Shown: positions 51,466-60,831, counted from the first letter of the stretch. The stretch is DNA of 64,000 nucleotides from Adhaeribacter arboris (GCF_003023845.1 NZ_PYFT01000001.1:4712001-4776000); one strand, 5' to 3'. Made by a program: numbers and translations. Notes: a model not told the origin generated them from the sequence alone.

Positions 51466-52077
51466 GATCCGCTAACTTATTTATAAGACCTGGATTTTAG
51501 CCCGGTGATAGTTCTTGCCGCTGGCTTTCAGAAGCAATATAAATAGCCTAACGTTTCAATGTATGCTGTAGCATATTTTCCATTTAAGTTTCAATATTAT
51601 TTTTTAAATGAAACCCGGATTAAAAACTTTTTTTCTGAAAAGATGCAAATGCAATTATTTTTTGCCTCACGTAAAGTTGCTCCGGTGAATTGTTTTTTTC
51701 TTACGAATAGTAAAAACGGCTCATTAAAAGATACTTTCTGATGTAAGTCTTTTAATGAAATACTTTACTGTTTTTTTACTAATTATTCATCGTGCTCGTA
51801 TTAATCTTATGTGATTCTAAGAATAATGATATATGTTTCTAATTTGTATTATTCTATTAGAATTTAATAAAATAATCTAAATTTTTAGGCGTTATTTTTG
51901 ACTTGTATTGAACAAAATGCATTGATACTTTGTAATTAGTAAAACTGAAATTGATAGATATAATTTGATTTGCATTTTTTATTTATTTGATTTTTTGGAT
52001 TAAATTAATTTGTGTTTACGTATTGTCTAAACTCTTTTATATAACAAAAATAATAATTTCAATTAATTTAAAATTAC
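51466..52077. other. AT-rich intergenic region with inverted repeat
   Basis: About 610 bp without a convincing gene. A perfect 11-bp inverted repeat lies at tcattaaaaga (51721-51731) and tcttttaatga (51748-51758), with a 16-base spacer. The last 200 bp are strongly AT-rich and probably carry the promoter of the following AhpD-like gene; I found no exact TAnnTTTG with a matching TTG. Confidence 0.5.
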
Positions 52078-52665
52078 ATGCAAACCTTTACCACCTTACG
52101 TACTCCCCGTTTTAAAACAGTTCCTTACAGCGATGCTACTCCCGAGGTACAAGCTATTTACAACGAAACCATGCAGGTTTTGCAGTTGCCTTTTGTACTA
52201 AACTGGTTTAAGTGCCAGGGCAGCAACGATGTGTTGCTTCGCGGCAATTGGACGAAGTTGAAATCTACTCTCATCGAAGGGCAAGTGCCTAATATCCTGA
52301 AGCAACTAATTATCTATAATGTGTCGAAGATTCGGGGTTGTGAGTACTGTGCCAAAGCCCACGGTATTTTTGCTGATAGCATGAGCCAATTAATCAGCGA
52401 TGAAGAAAATTTTAAAGTTACCGAAAATATGGATTCGGCGGCGTTACCTAATAGCTACAAAGCGGCAATCCGGTTAGTTACGAAAGCGGCGCTGCAAACG
52501 GAAACCGTTACTAACGAGGATTTTGAAGAATTAGCAAAGGAAGGCTTTAACGACGAAGAAATTCAGGAGTTAATGGCCCAAGCCGATTTAGTAAACATGC
52601 TGAATACAATTGCTACTATCTCCGGCATAAAAGTAGATAATGAGTTACTGGAAGCCGAATTTTAA
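52078..52665 (+). CDS. Carboxymuconolactone decarboxylase/AhpD-like protein
   Basis: A 195-residue all-helical protein with the AhpD redox motif C88-E-Y-C91-A-K-A-H95, inside IRGCEYCAKAHG. The N-terminal part (VPYSDATPEVQAIYNETMQV) is a common lead-in of the family. AhpD-type proteins reduce peroxidase partners or remove peroxides through the Cys pair. The pathway here is unknown. The two-component-like genes follow 30 bp later on the same strand, so co-transcription and an oxidative or redox input to that pair are plausible. Confidence 0.85.
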   Translation: MQTFTTLRTPRFKTVPYSDATPEVQAIYNETMQVLQLPFVLNWFKCQGSNDVLLRGNWTKLKSTLIEGQVPNILKQLIIYNVSKIRGCEYCAKAHGIFADSMSQLISDEENFKVTENMDSAALPNSYKAAIRLVTKAALQTETVTNEDFEELAKEGFNDEEIQELMAQADLVNMLNTIATISGIKVDNELLEAEF

Positions 52666-52695
52666 TTTTTGATTCAACCATAAGCTGCTACCTGC

Positions 52696-53556
52696 TTGAT
52701 CGCCGCCGAGAACCAGATTTTCCGGATAACGTACGAGGCTTTTTCCAAGTTCTCGAATAACTTAAGTAAATGTCGCTCGCTGGACGATGTAGCGGCTTGC
52801 TTTAAAATAAATTTAAAATACCTTTTTAATTTTCACGTTTTCCGGGCCAGTTACCAGCGGGGCAACCGATACATACATTTAATGGTAACCGCCGAAGACT
52901 GCAGTATTGTACTGCAGTCTACCAGCGGTTATTTCGCTTATGAAACAGTACTCTTAGAAAAAGGTATACCGTTGCACTACAATCTGGACATAGATACTAT
53001 CCCTCTGCCCGAAGTATATCGCTCCTTGACAATAGCTGAACCCGAACTTTGGGGTTGGAATTTTAAACAAGCCCAAGACCGGCAAATTATTGTTTCCTTA
53101 TTATCGGGTAAAAGCCAGGTTTTCACCAAAAAAGATATCTCGTTTTTGAAAATGGTAGCAGAGAGTTTGGAATCAAAACTGCTGGAAGTATGTCTGTTTC
53201 TGGAATTAGACGCTAAAAATCAGGAACTAGGAAACGCAGTTACGACTATCCATGAAAAAAACGGGGTAATTACCTCTATTATGGAGCACCAGAAAGAAAT
53301 CATTGAACAAAGAACTCAGGAAATCGCAACTAAAAATGCTCGCTTACTCGAAATTTCGGTTTTAAACGCGCATCACGTTCGCGAGCCTCTCAGCCGTATA
53401 TTAGGCCTTATTTCGGTATTTGATTATTACGACTCTTTAGCTGACATTCAAAGGGAAGTTTTACCAAAGTTAAAAATTTCTTCGGCTGATTTAGACTCTG
53501 CTTTACAAGATGTTATAAACAAAGCTACCTCTGATTTAATTGAACTAAAAGCTTAA
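52696..53556 (+). CDS. GAF-like/DHp histidine phosphotransfer protein lacking an ATPase domain
   Basis: 286 residues from TTG 52696, the best visible start. Residues ~1-170 look like a GAF-type sensor domain (NLSKCRSLDDVAACFKI, FTKKDISFLKMVAESLES). A coiled coil follows (~172-220, rich in Glu, Gln and Lys). The DHp segment has the H-box AHHVREPLSRILGL, with His226 in the position of the phospho-accepting His of SHELRTPL. The protein ends about 60 residues later (DLIELKA) with no N, G1 or G2 boxes of a HATPase domain, so it cannot autophosphorylate. A receiver-only regulator starts 6 bp downstream. I infer a phosphotransfer or phosphatase partner fed by another kinase. Confidence 0.75.
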   Translation: MIAAENQIFRITYEAFSKFSNNLSKCRSLDDVAACFKINLKYLFNFHVFRASYQRGNRYIHLMVTAEDCSIVLQSTSGYFAYETVLLEKGIPLHYNLDIDTIPLPEVYRSLTIAEPELWGWNFKQAQDRQIIVSLLSGKSQVFTKKDISFLKMVAESLESKLLEVCLFLELDAKNQELGNAVTTIHEKNGVITSIMEHQKEIIEQRTQEIATKNARLLEISVLNAHHVREPLSRILGLISVFDYYDSLADIQREVLPKLKISSADLDSALQDVINKATSDLIELKA

Positions 53557-53561
53557 ATAAT

Positions 53562-53921
53562 ATGAAAAAGATTGTGTTGGTTGATGACATGGATATTTTC
53601 AATTTCATCATGAAGAAAGTAATATCCAATGTTGATCCTGTTCATCAGGTGCACGATTTTACGAATGGTCAGCAGGCTCTGGATCAGTTAGAAGACCTGG
53701 AGCCAAACCTAATTTTTCTGGATTTAAATATGCCGGAAGTGAATGGGTGGGATTTTCTGGAAACTATGCGGGCTCGAAATTTACCACACAAAGTGTATAT
53801 TCTTACCTCGTCTACCAGCGAACTGGATCGACAGCGTTCGGAAAAGTATCAGAACGTGGTTAATTTTTTAACTAAACCAGTGGCCCAGGATAAGGTTGCC
53901 GAGATTTTAAAAGAAGTTTAG
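53562..53921 (+). CDS. CheY-like single-domain response regulator
   Basis: A 119-residue receiver domain without an output domain. Acidic pocket VDDMD, phospho-acceptor D54 (FLDLNMPEVNGWDF), the Thr/Ser switch in ILTSSTSE and conserved K105 in LTKPV are all present. It follows the ATPase-less histidine protein by 6 bp and is clearly its cognate partner. It must act by protein-protein interaction or by passing phosphate on. A terminator follows at 54007. Confidence 0.92.
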   Translation: MKKIVLVDDMDIFNFIMKKVISNVDPVHQVHDFTNGQQALDQLEDLEPNLIFLDLNMPEVNGWDFLETMRARNLPHKVYILTSSTSELDRQRSEKYQNVVNFLTKPVAQDKVAEILKEV

Positions 53922-54006
53922 GCGCTTGCGTACTATACAGATAATAAGAATTAAGCTATTTGTTTACGGAAACATACATTTCCATTCGAAAATCAGGATA
54001 GGATAA

Positions 54007-54037
54007 AAAGGCTGCTAATAAGGCAGCCTTTCTTGTT
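54007..54037 (+). terminator. Intrinsic terminator after the receiver gene
   Basis: A 9-bp stem, aaaggctgc (54007-54015) and gcagccttt (54023-54031), with a 7-base loop and a T-rich tail. Confidence 0.8.
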
Positions 54038-54239
54038 TTTAGTGAGTTCGGTATTCTGGAAATAAAATCTTATTAAGCAAGCGCACTAAATTTAGATTTT
54101 ACTGTTGTTTTAACAATATAGTGCTCTCCTTGGTCTATTTTGTTAAATAATCTGCCTAAATTACAACCAATTTCATAATACTTTAATCAAACTGCATTGT
54201 GCTTGATTTCCGCGTTTTTATTTGTTAATTACTTGTTCC

Positions 54240-57200
54240 ATGTCCTTCAAAACCTCTTTACGCAAACATTTTTTTACCACAATTTACGGGAGCTTGTTGT
54301 TCCTGGCTACGTATGCGTGTACCAATATTGGGCACGAAAAAAAAGTTTTAGTATTTACTCCGGCTAAAACGAATCCCGAAACGACTGCTGCTGGGGTGGC
54401 TGCTTTACAAGAATTAGGAGCAGAACATAAATTTAAGGTAGACACGGCTTTTACTGCTGCGCGCCTCACTGAAGACTCCCTGAAAAAATATGCGGCGGTG
54501 GTATTATTAAATACTGCTCCGGATGAATTAGGCCATAGTCAGCAGGTAGATCTGCAGCGGTTTGAGCAGGCAGGTGGAAAAATTATTAAACCTGAACCGG
54601 TAACTAGCCCCGAAAAATTTAAAGATGCCTCTTACCAGAGACAGTTAGGCAGCAATATCGAAACGGAAGTTGCTAAAGCTAGTAAGCTTGATTATAGTAA
54701 AGCTACTATTGCGCGTGTACCCGAAGAAAGCCGTTTTGTGCAAATGGTACTCGACCAAAACCTGGATGAGCCCATGCAAATGACCATTCTGGAACAAGGT
54801 AAAGTATTATTTATTGAGCGCCGGGGTAACGTAAAACTTTATGACCCGGCTAAAAGAGCAACCCGCGTTATTTCTAAATTTAACGTGCACACCGAAGGGA
54901 ACTACGAAGATGGTCTATTGGGAGTAACCAAAGATCCTAAGTTTTCGGAGAACCATTGGGTGTATTTTTATTACTCGCCGGAAGTAAAAGAATCGAAACA
55001 AAATCTTTCGCGCTTTACCATGATCGGCGATAGCCTGGATATGAAGTCGGAAACGCTGATTATGGAAGTGCCGGTGCAACGCGAAACTTGCTGCCACTCG
55101 GCTGGTGGTTTAGTGTTTGGTCCGGAAGGTTATTTGTACATTTCTACCGGCGATAATACCAGTTCCAAAGAATCAGATGGCTTTTCGCCGCTGGATGAGC
55201 GGCCGGGTCGTGGTCCTTTCGATTCCCAAAAATCATCGGGTAATACCAACGATTTACGCGGTAAAATTCTGCGGATTATTCCCAAACCGGAAGGTGGCTA
55301 CGATATTCCGGAAGGCAACTTATTCCCGAAAGGAACTCCTAAAACCCGCCCTGAAATTTACGTAATGGGTACCCGCAATGCCTTCCGGTTCTCGATAGAT
55401 GCGAAAACCAAATATTTGTACTGGGGCGATGTTGGTCCGGATGGGGGTAGCGATGGCCCGCAAGGCCCGCGCAGTTACGATGAGTTTAACCAAGCTCGTC
55501 AGGCGGGTAACCATGGTTGGCCGTATTTTGTGGCGGATAACAAAGCTTATTCTGACTGGGACTTTGCCACGAACAAGCCCGGCCCTTTATTCGATCCAAA
55601 CCGGCCGGTAAACAAATCGCCGAATAATACCGGTTTAGAAGTACTGCCACCCGCGCAAAAACCTTTAATGTGGTACCCTTACGATGTGTCCAAAGAGTTT
55701 CCGTTTTTGGGGAAAGGTTCCCGCAGTGCCATGGCTGGTCCGGTGTATTATTCCGAAATGTACGGCGATAGCAAAAAGAAATTCCCGGCGTATTATGATG
55801 GCAAATTATTCATTTACGAGTGGGCCCGCAGCTGGGTAAAGGTAGTAAGCTTCCACCCTGATGGTTCATTAAACAAAGTAGAGCCTTTCCTGCCGAGTAT
55901 GGAAGTATTTAAACCGATTGATATGCAATTTGGTCCGGACGGCGCCATGTATTTGCTGCAATACGGCGAAAATTACTTTGCCCGTAACCCTGATGCTCGT
56001 TTGGTGCGCATCGAATACACCGAGGGCAACCGGGCACCAGTTGCGACTATTACCGCTGATAAACAAGTAGGCGCTGCTCCTTTACAAGTAAAAGTTTCGG
56101 CCAAAGAATCTTACGACTACGATAAAACCGATAAATTAACCTATGAGTGGCGTTTAACCTCGGGAGGAGAAGTAATATCCCGGGAAGCAGAAACCACTTT
56201 AAATTTTGATAAGCCGGGCGTTTACAAACCTGAACTTACCGTGAAAGATGATAAAGGCGAAGTTACGACTACGCAAACCGAAATTAAAGTAGGTAACGAG
56301 CCGCCGCAAGTAGCCATTGATATTACCGGTAACCGTTCGTTTTTCTTTGATAACAATACTTTTAATTATAAAGTGAGTGTGTCTGATAAAGAAGAAGGAA
56401 CCGTAGGACAAGGAATAGATCCTAGCCAGGTAATGCTTGCCTTTGATTATTTACCCCAAGGCAAAGACTACGCGCTTATTTCGGCGGCTTCCAAATCGGG
56501 TAACGTAGCTACTAAATTTTTAAAAGGTAAATCTTTGATTGATGGCAGCGATTGTAAGTCGTGTCACGATTTAGAAAAGAAATCCATCGGACCAAGCTAC
56601 AAAATGGTAGCCGAACGTTATGCGGCGGCCGGCGAGAATTCGGTGGGTTTCTTAGCGGAAAAAATTATTAAAGGTGGTAATGGCAATTGGGGGCATAGCT
56701 TAATGGCCGCGCACCCGCAGCACAGCAAAGCCGAAACATCCGAAATGGTGCGTTATATTTTATCGCTGTCGGCTACGAATAACGCGGGTGGCAGCATGCC
56801 GCTGCAAGGTAAATTTACCACCAAAGAGCACCTTGGTACCGGCGAAGAAGGTTCGTATATTATTACTGTAAGCTACCGCGATAAAGGCAACGCATTTACC
56901 GGGCCACTTACCGATCGTAAAACCTTGGTTCTGCGTCATCCCAAAGTGCAAGCGGAAGATTACGATGGCTACCAGCAAATTAATACGCAACGTCCGCCCA
57001 ATTCCGGTGGTTTAGGTTACGTTGATAATATCCGGAACGGTTCCTGGATATCTTTCAAAAATATTGATTTAACTGGTATAGAAACTTTAACCTTCCGGGT
57101 AAATGCGAATGGTAACAGATATCCGGGTGGTACCATTGAAGTACGCAGCGGTTCGGTAAGCGGCCCGGTTGTAGCCACGGCTACCGTGAAAACAACTAAT

Positions 57201-57407
57201 ATCGAAGGTAAAGGTCAACTAATGTCTAACGACCCGCGCTGGTCAGAAGTAACTGCCTCCGTAACGAATGCCGTTACTAAGCCGCAGGATTTATACCTAG
57301 TGTTCCAGAATAATCAAAGCCCAAACCGCAATTTGTTCCTGCTCGACTGGATTAACTTTGGTAACTTTAGTAAAAAATCCTGGGTCGTAATTAAAAATAA
57401 TTGCTAA
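54240..57407 (+). CDS. Multidomain sugar dehydrogenase-like protein (partial ThuA, propeller, PKD, cytochrome c, CBM6)
   Basis: 1055 residues from ATG 54240; an earlier TTG is unlikely. The N-terminus is hydrophobic and ends in ATYAC, possibly a non-standard lipobox. Domains: a ThuA-like N-terminal half (~37-125: VLVFTPAKTNPE, YAAVVLLNTAPDELGHSQQ, FEQAGGKI) whose second half is missing; a glucose/sorbosone dehydrogenase propeller (~165-590: GLLGVTKDPKFSENHWVYF, TCCHSAGGLVFGPEGYLYIS, GTRNAFRFSIDAKTKYLYW); PKD (~595-690); cytochrome c with C772-KSC-H776 and downstream Met ligand candidates; CBM6-like (~900-1040: VQAEDYDGY, LFLLDWINF). It probably oxidises a sugar and passes electrons to its own heme in the periplasm. 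Terminator at 57413. Confidence 0.9.
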   Translation: MSFKTSLRKHFFTTIYGSLLFLATYACTNIGHEKKVLVFTPAKTNPETTAAGVAALQELGAEHKFKVDTAFTAARLTEDSLKKYAAVVLLNTAPDELGHSQQVDLQRFEQAGGKIIKPEPVTSPEKFKDASYQRQLGSNIETEVAKASKLDYSKATIARVPEESRFVQMVLDQNLDEPMQMTILEQGKVLFIERRGNVKLYDPAKRATRVISKFNVHTEGNYEDGLLGVTKDPKFSENHWVYFYYSPEVKESKQNLSRFTMIGDSLDMKSETLIMEVPVQRETCCHSAGGLVFGPEGYLYISTGDNTSSKESDGFSPLDERPGRGPFDSQKSSGNTNDLRGKILRIIPKPEGGYDIPEGNLFPKGTPKTRPEIYVMGTRNAFRFSIDAKTKYLYWGDVGPDGGSDGPQGPRSYDEFNQARQAGNHGWPYFVADNKAYSDWDFATNKPGPLFDPNRPVNKSPNNTGLEVLPPAQKPLMWYPYDVSKEFPFLGKGSRSAMAGPVYYSEMYGDSKKKFPAYYDGKLFIYEWARSWVKVVSFHPDGSLNKVEPFLPSMEVFKPIDMQFGPDGAMYLLQYGENYFARNPDARLVRIEYTEGNRAPVATITADKQVGAAPLQVKVSAKESYDYDKTDKLTYEWRLTSGGEVISREAETTLNFDKPGVYKPELTVKDDKGEVTTTQTEIKVGNEPPQVAIDITGNRSFFFDNNTFNYKVSVSDKEEGTVGQGIDPSQVMLAFDYLPQGKDYALISAASKSGNVATKFLKGKSLIDGSDCKSCHDLEKKSIGPSYKMVAERYAAAGENSVGFLAEKIIKGGNGNWGHSLMAAHPQHSKAETSEMVRYILSLSATNNAGGSMPLQGKFTTKEHLGTGEEGSYIITVSYRDKGNAFTGPLTDRKTLVLRHPKVQAEDYDGYQQINTQRPPNSGGLGYVDNIRNGSWISFKNIDLTGIETLTFRVNANGNRYPGGTIEVRSGSVSGPVVATATVKTTNIEGKGQLMSNDPRWSEVTASVTNAVTKPQDLYLVFQNNQSPNRNLFLLDWINFGNFSKKSWVVIKNNC

Positions 57408-57412
57408 ATAGG

Positions 57413-57447
57413 AAAAAGCCGCTGCCCGAATCAGGCAGCGGCTTTTT
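57413..57447 (+). terminator. Intrinsic terminator after the sugar dehydrogenase fusion
   Basis: A perfect 14-bp stem, aaaaagccgctgcc (57413-57426) and ggcagcggcttttt (57434-57447), with a 7-base loop. It lies between convergent genes and also serves the leftward gene ending at 57491. Confidence 0.88.
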
Positions 57448-57490
57448 GCTTTAATTAAATTGTGAGACAATGAAGGCTATCACCTAAAAC

Positions 57491-58135
57491 TTAATCATTA
57501 GCTAAAAAAGGAGCTTGCCTTACATAGGTATTTGAATCCAACTGCTCGATCAAAAAATACGCTAAGTCGGTAGCGCAAATCTTCTCACCCGGGCAATCTT
57601 CCAGGCTCACGTGTATTCCTCTTCTTTCGTCCGTTTGCTCAATTAGGGGCAATCTAACCAAAGTCCAATCAATTTTACTGTCAGATAAAATCTCGTACTC
57701 TAATTGTTTATCCTGGGTACTTTTTGGAAAATGCGTGTGCATCCAATCCGTAGCAAACTGGGTTTTGGTACCTTTTTTATCAAGGGGAGTGTTTACATTC
57801 AAACCGGTTATCAATAGGTACCGCGAAATTTGATGCGCTTGCATGGCCCGTAAAATATGAGTGGTAGCTTGGCTGAACAAGGTAGGTTCGCTGGGTGGCT
57901 GACCTAAGCCTAAAGTGCTGATTACGGTTTGGCAACCTTCTAGTAAAGTATGTATACTTTTGTAATCCCGGGCATCACCAAGCACAACTTCTATTAAAGG
58001 GTTCACTATTTTAAATTTTTCCGGGTTCCGGACAAGAATTTTAAAAGGCAGGCTTTGCTTTAGGAGTTGCTCAACCAGGTATTTCCCGGCTTTACCGGTA
58101 CCGCCCAACAGGGCTGTTTTTATTTTTGATTTCAT
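57491..58135 (-). CDS. NAD(P)-binding atypical SDR protein
   Basis: 214 residues from ATG 58135; an open frame extends 9 codons upstream without need. The nucleotide-binding motif is ALLGGTGKAGKYLVEQLL. Further SDR-a5/NmrA-like features are ILVRNPEKF, EVVLGDARDYKSIHTLLEGC, VISTLGLGQPP, RYLLITGLNV and DWTLVRLPLI. Such proteins act as NADPH-dependent reductases or as redox-sensing regulators; this one is too short to assign. It is monocistronic and faces the dehydrogenase gene. Confidence 0.85.
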   Translation of the reverse strand: MKSKIKTALLGGTGKAGKYLVEQLLKQSLPFKILVRNPEKFKIVNPLIEVVLGDARDYKSIHTLLEGCQTVISTLGLGQPPSEPTLFSQATTHILRAMQAHQISRYLLITGLNVNTPLDKKGTKTQFATDWMHTHFPKSTQDKQLEYEILSDSKIDWTLVRLPLIEQTDERRGIHVSLEDCPGEKICATDLAYFLIEQLDSNTYVRQAPFLAND

Positions 58136-58300
58136 GGCTACTTTATAAAATAGTAAATACAAAATTGTTCGAACTTTTTATGATAAGTCCGAAGGCCCCA
58201 GAACCTTGGTGGTTGCTGGATGATAAGTACTATTTTATAAGGCAGTTTTAATGGAACAAATCTATACTTTTATCCCATCCAAGCAAATACAATCAGGTAA

Positions 58301-58368
58301 AAGTCTCCATAAATAAAACAGCCAACTCTCGCATAATGGAAAGCTGGCTGTTTTATTTATGGAGACTT
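58301..58368. terminator. Long inverted repeat (24-bp perfect arms)
   Basis: Arms 58301-58324 and 58345-58368 are perfectly complementary, with a 20-base loop. It lies downstream of the leftward isomerase gene (stop at 58505) and upstream of the SDR gene. A terminator of the isomerase transcript is the simplest reading, although the distance to the stop is about 135 bp. Confidence 0.6.
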
Positions 58369-58504
58369 GTTAATCTTTACTTAATAAATATTTCAGTGAA
58401 TCAATCTATTTGATAGAATTGAAATTAGCACAATTACAATAGCAAGAAATAACTAAACAGAAATAAATCTTGTGTCTAACATCTGGATACTTATGCCTCA
58501 TTAA

Positions 58505-59350
58505 TTATGCTTTTAACTTCTGTAAGTAATTAAAATTATGTTTTACACTTTCTATGGGGTCACCGGAATATTCTTCCTGCTCCACAAAATAATATTTTAA
58601 ACCTGATTTATCGGCGTTCTGGAAAAGCTTGGCAATATCCAGACCGCCCTTCCCAAATTCGGTGCTTACCGGCTCGTTTTTCTTCATGTCTTTTAAATGC
58701 CACAACGGAAAGCGACGGGGATAACGGGTAAAATAATCAATTGGATCGTGGCCCGTAGCTACTACCCAGCCTAAATCTAATTCCCAAGCTACCAGTTTCG
58801 GATCGGTTTCGGCCAAAAGCAAATCATACAGTACTTTGCCTTCTGCTTTTTCAAATTCGTATTCGTGGTTATGATAGCCAAATTGCAAACCTGCTTTTTT
58901 ACATTCTTCGCCGGCTTTATTAAATTGTTCAGCCACTTTTTGATAATTACTAATAGTTTGCCCTTCGGTGGGCAGCGAGGAACAAATTAGGTATGTCTGA
59001 CCGGTTTCAGCGGCATCAGCGACGGTTTTTTGCCAATCTTTATCCAGGTGCACATGGCCACTGCGCAGGTTCATGCCTAAATCCTGAATAACTTTTTTAA
59101 ATTCTTTCGGAGCAAAGCCATAGTAATTACCTTTGGCACTGCGCGCTGATTCCAGTTCTTTGTAGCCAATAGTAGCCAGTTTTTTCAAAGTGCCTTTTAC
59201 ATCCGCTTCTAGTTCTTTCCGGACAGTATATAATTGAATACCGGCGCTTTTAGGTTTAGCCAGGGAACCGGCTTGGGCTAATAAGGGGAGGGCAGCTGCT
59301 CCTAAAGTAAGGGAGCCGGCTTGTTTCAAAAAATCCCGACGATTAATCAT
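58505..59350 (-). CDS. Sugar phosphate isomerase/epimerase (xylose isomerase-like TIM barrel), Tat-exported
   Basis: 281 residues from ATG 59350 (INRRDFLKQAG), a clean twin-arginine signal followed by a hydrophobic stretch ending near LLAQAGSLA. The barrel begins SAGIQLYTVRKELE. Metal/substrate motifs typical of the AP-endonuclease-2 family are present: FGYHNHEYEFE, VAWELDLGWVVATGHDPIDY, LWHLKDMKKNE and YYFVEQEEYSGDP. Sugar or keto-sugar isomerisation in the periplasm is expected; exact substrate unknown. These proteins co-occur with Gfo/Idh oxidoreductases such as the one at 60832. Confidence 0.87.
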   Translation of the reverse strand: MINRRDFLKQAGSLTLGAAALPLLAQAGSLAKPKSAGIQLYTVRKELEADVKGTLKKLATIGYKELESARSAKGNYYGFAPKEFKKVIQDLGMNLRSGHVHLDKDWQKTVADAAETGQTYLICSSLPTEGQTISNYQKVAEQFNKAGEECKKAGLQFGYHNHEYEFEKAEGKVLYDLLLAETDPKLVAWELDLGWVVATGHDPIDYFTRYPRRFPLWHLKDMKKNEPVSTEFGKGGLDIAKLFQNADKSGLKYYFVEQEEYSGDPIESVKHNFNYLQKLKA

Positions 59351-59681
59351 ATGTAACAATTAAAAGTAAATTTATGGTTTAGGAATATATACAATTCTTA
59401 AAGGTACAATAACTAGCGAATTGCGCTAAACTTATTTTAAGGTAAATTTTCGCCGGTAAAGATGAAGAGTCTCTTGTAGAAAATGGATAGATGGTTAGTA
59501 AAAATATTTATAACAAAATAGGAAAATGATTGATAATCCTGTAAGGAAAATTTACGCTTATTAAAAATTTAAAAAATATTAAAAGTTTAAGCCTACTTAC
59601 TGTTTAAATTACAATAAAAAAGGATTAACTTCGGTTGATTTTGTCAGCAACTGACAGGCTATCAATGCCTTTTATTACAAG
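59351..59681. other. Divergent intergenic region
   Basis: About 330 AT-rich bases between the leftward isomerase gene and the rightward FGE-like gene. It holds a small perfect hairpin tgtcag/ctgaca (59642-59647/59651-59656) 26 bp before the rightward ATG. No exact TAnnTTTG promoter was found and no gene. Confidence 0.45.
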
Positions 59682-60722
59682 ATGAATTTACACAAATTTA
59701 TAACATCCGGAGCAGTAACCGTAATTTTGCTGGTAGCTGCCGGGTTTACAAACAAGCAACCTCTTCCTAATTCTGTTGCCAACTCTTTTCAAGAAGATAA
59801 ATTTGATCCTTATCGCGAAACCATTCCGGGTACTAAAGTATCCTTTGAACTAGTACCTATAAAAGGGGGGGAATTTAGGATGGGTAGCCCGGCTACCGAA
59901 GCAAAACGTAAACCCGACGAAGGCCCCCAACACAAAGTTAAAATTGAGCCGTTCTGGATGGGAAAATACGAAGTAACCTGGGATGAGTTTGAAATTTTTG
60001 TGTACAAAGAAATTGAAAAACAATCCATGAACGCTTCCTCTATGGCGGCAACGGGCCCTTCTGATGCGGTTTCGCGGCCTAGCCCCCCGTACCTGGATAT
60101 GACTTTTGGGATGGGCAAAAGCGGCTTTCCGGCCATAAACATGACCCAGTTTGGAGCACTTACTTATTGTAAATGGTTAACTGCTAAAACCGGGCATTTT
60201 TACCGTTTGCCCACCGAAGCAGAATGGGAGTATGCCTGCCGGGCCGGTGCAACAACGGCTTATTCTTTCGGTGATGATCCCACTGGACTGGACGAATACA
60301 GCTGGAATTTTAACAACAGCAACGCCGGCACTAAAAAAGTAGGGAGTAAAAAACCAAATGCCTGGGGATTATACGACATGCACGGTAACGTAGCCGAATG
60401 GACTTTAGACCAGTACGATCCTAATTTTTACGCTCAGTTTGCCAAAGCAACTGCTACTAATCCTTGGTTAAAGCCAACAAAATTGTACGCGCATACGCTA
60501 CGGGGTGGTTCCTGGGACGATGATCCGGATGCTTTACGCAGTGCGGCCCGTCAGTTCTCGAAACCCGTATGGAAGCAACGTGATCCGCAAATTCCTAAGA
60601 GCCAGTGGTGGTTTACCGATGCCTCTTTTGTGGGTTTCCGGGTAGTACGCCCGCTTAAACAGCCCTCCGCCGAAGAAATTGCTAAATATTGGTCAGAGCC
60701 CATTAAAGATTATGGCTCTTGA
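59682..60722 (+). CDS. SUMF1/FGE-sulfatase-domain protein, secreted, without catalytic Cys
   Basis: A 346-residue protein. An N-terminal signal (AVTVILLVAAGF) precedes the formylglycine-generating enzyme-like domain: FELVPIKGGEFRMGSPATEA, PFWMGKYEVTWDEFEIFV, HFYRLPTEAEWEYACRAG, YSFGDDPTG, PNAWGLYDMHGNVAEWTLD and LRGGSWDDDPDALRSAARQF. The redox Cys pair that copper-dependent FGE uses near the RGGSW region is not present; the only Cys residues are in TYCKWL and YACRAG. It is therefore probably a non-FGE member acting in binding or in an unknown periplasmic reaction. The Gfo/Idh gene follows 109 bp downstream on the same strand. Confidence 0.85.
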   Translation: MNLHKFITSGAVTVILLVAAGFTNKQPLPNSVANSFQEDKFDPYRETIPGTKVSFELVPIKGGEFRMGSPATEAKRKPDEGPQHKVKIEPFWMGKYEVTWDEFEIFVYKEIEKQSMNASSMAATGPSDAVSRPSPPYLDMTFGMGKSGFPAINMTQFGALTYCKWLTAKTGHFYRLPTEAEWEYACRAGATTAYSFGDDPTGLDEYSWNFNNSNAGTKKVGSKKPNAWGLYDMHGNVAEWTLDQYDPNFYAQFAKATATNPWLKPTKLYAHTLRGGSWDDDPDALRSAARQFSKPVWKQRDPQIPKSQWWFTDASFVGFRVVRPLKQPSAEEIAKYWSEPIKDYGS

Positions 60723-60831
60723 GCAAATGGTTAAACTACTAAAAGAATCTGTTCATTAAACCTGAATACATTTATTAAAAATATTTTCAAACTTGTAAAT
60801 CATTCTAAAATCTAAAATAGCTACTACTACC

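Noticed and set aside
51559-51741. Rightward 60-codon open frame before the AhpD-like gene
   Set aside because: It lies in AT-rich non-coding sequence, has no domain, and overlaps an inverted repeat; most likely chance.
51721-51758. Inverted repeat considered as an integron attC site or insertion-sequence end
   Set aside because: There is no integrase, cassette array or matching second copy; the arms are AT-only and can be a simple hairpin.
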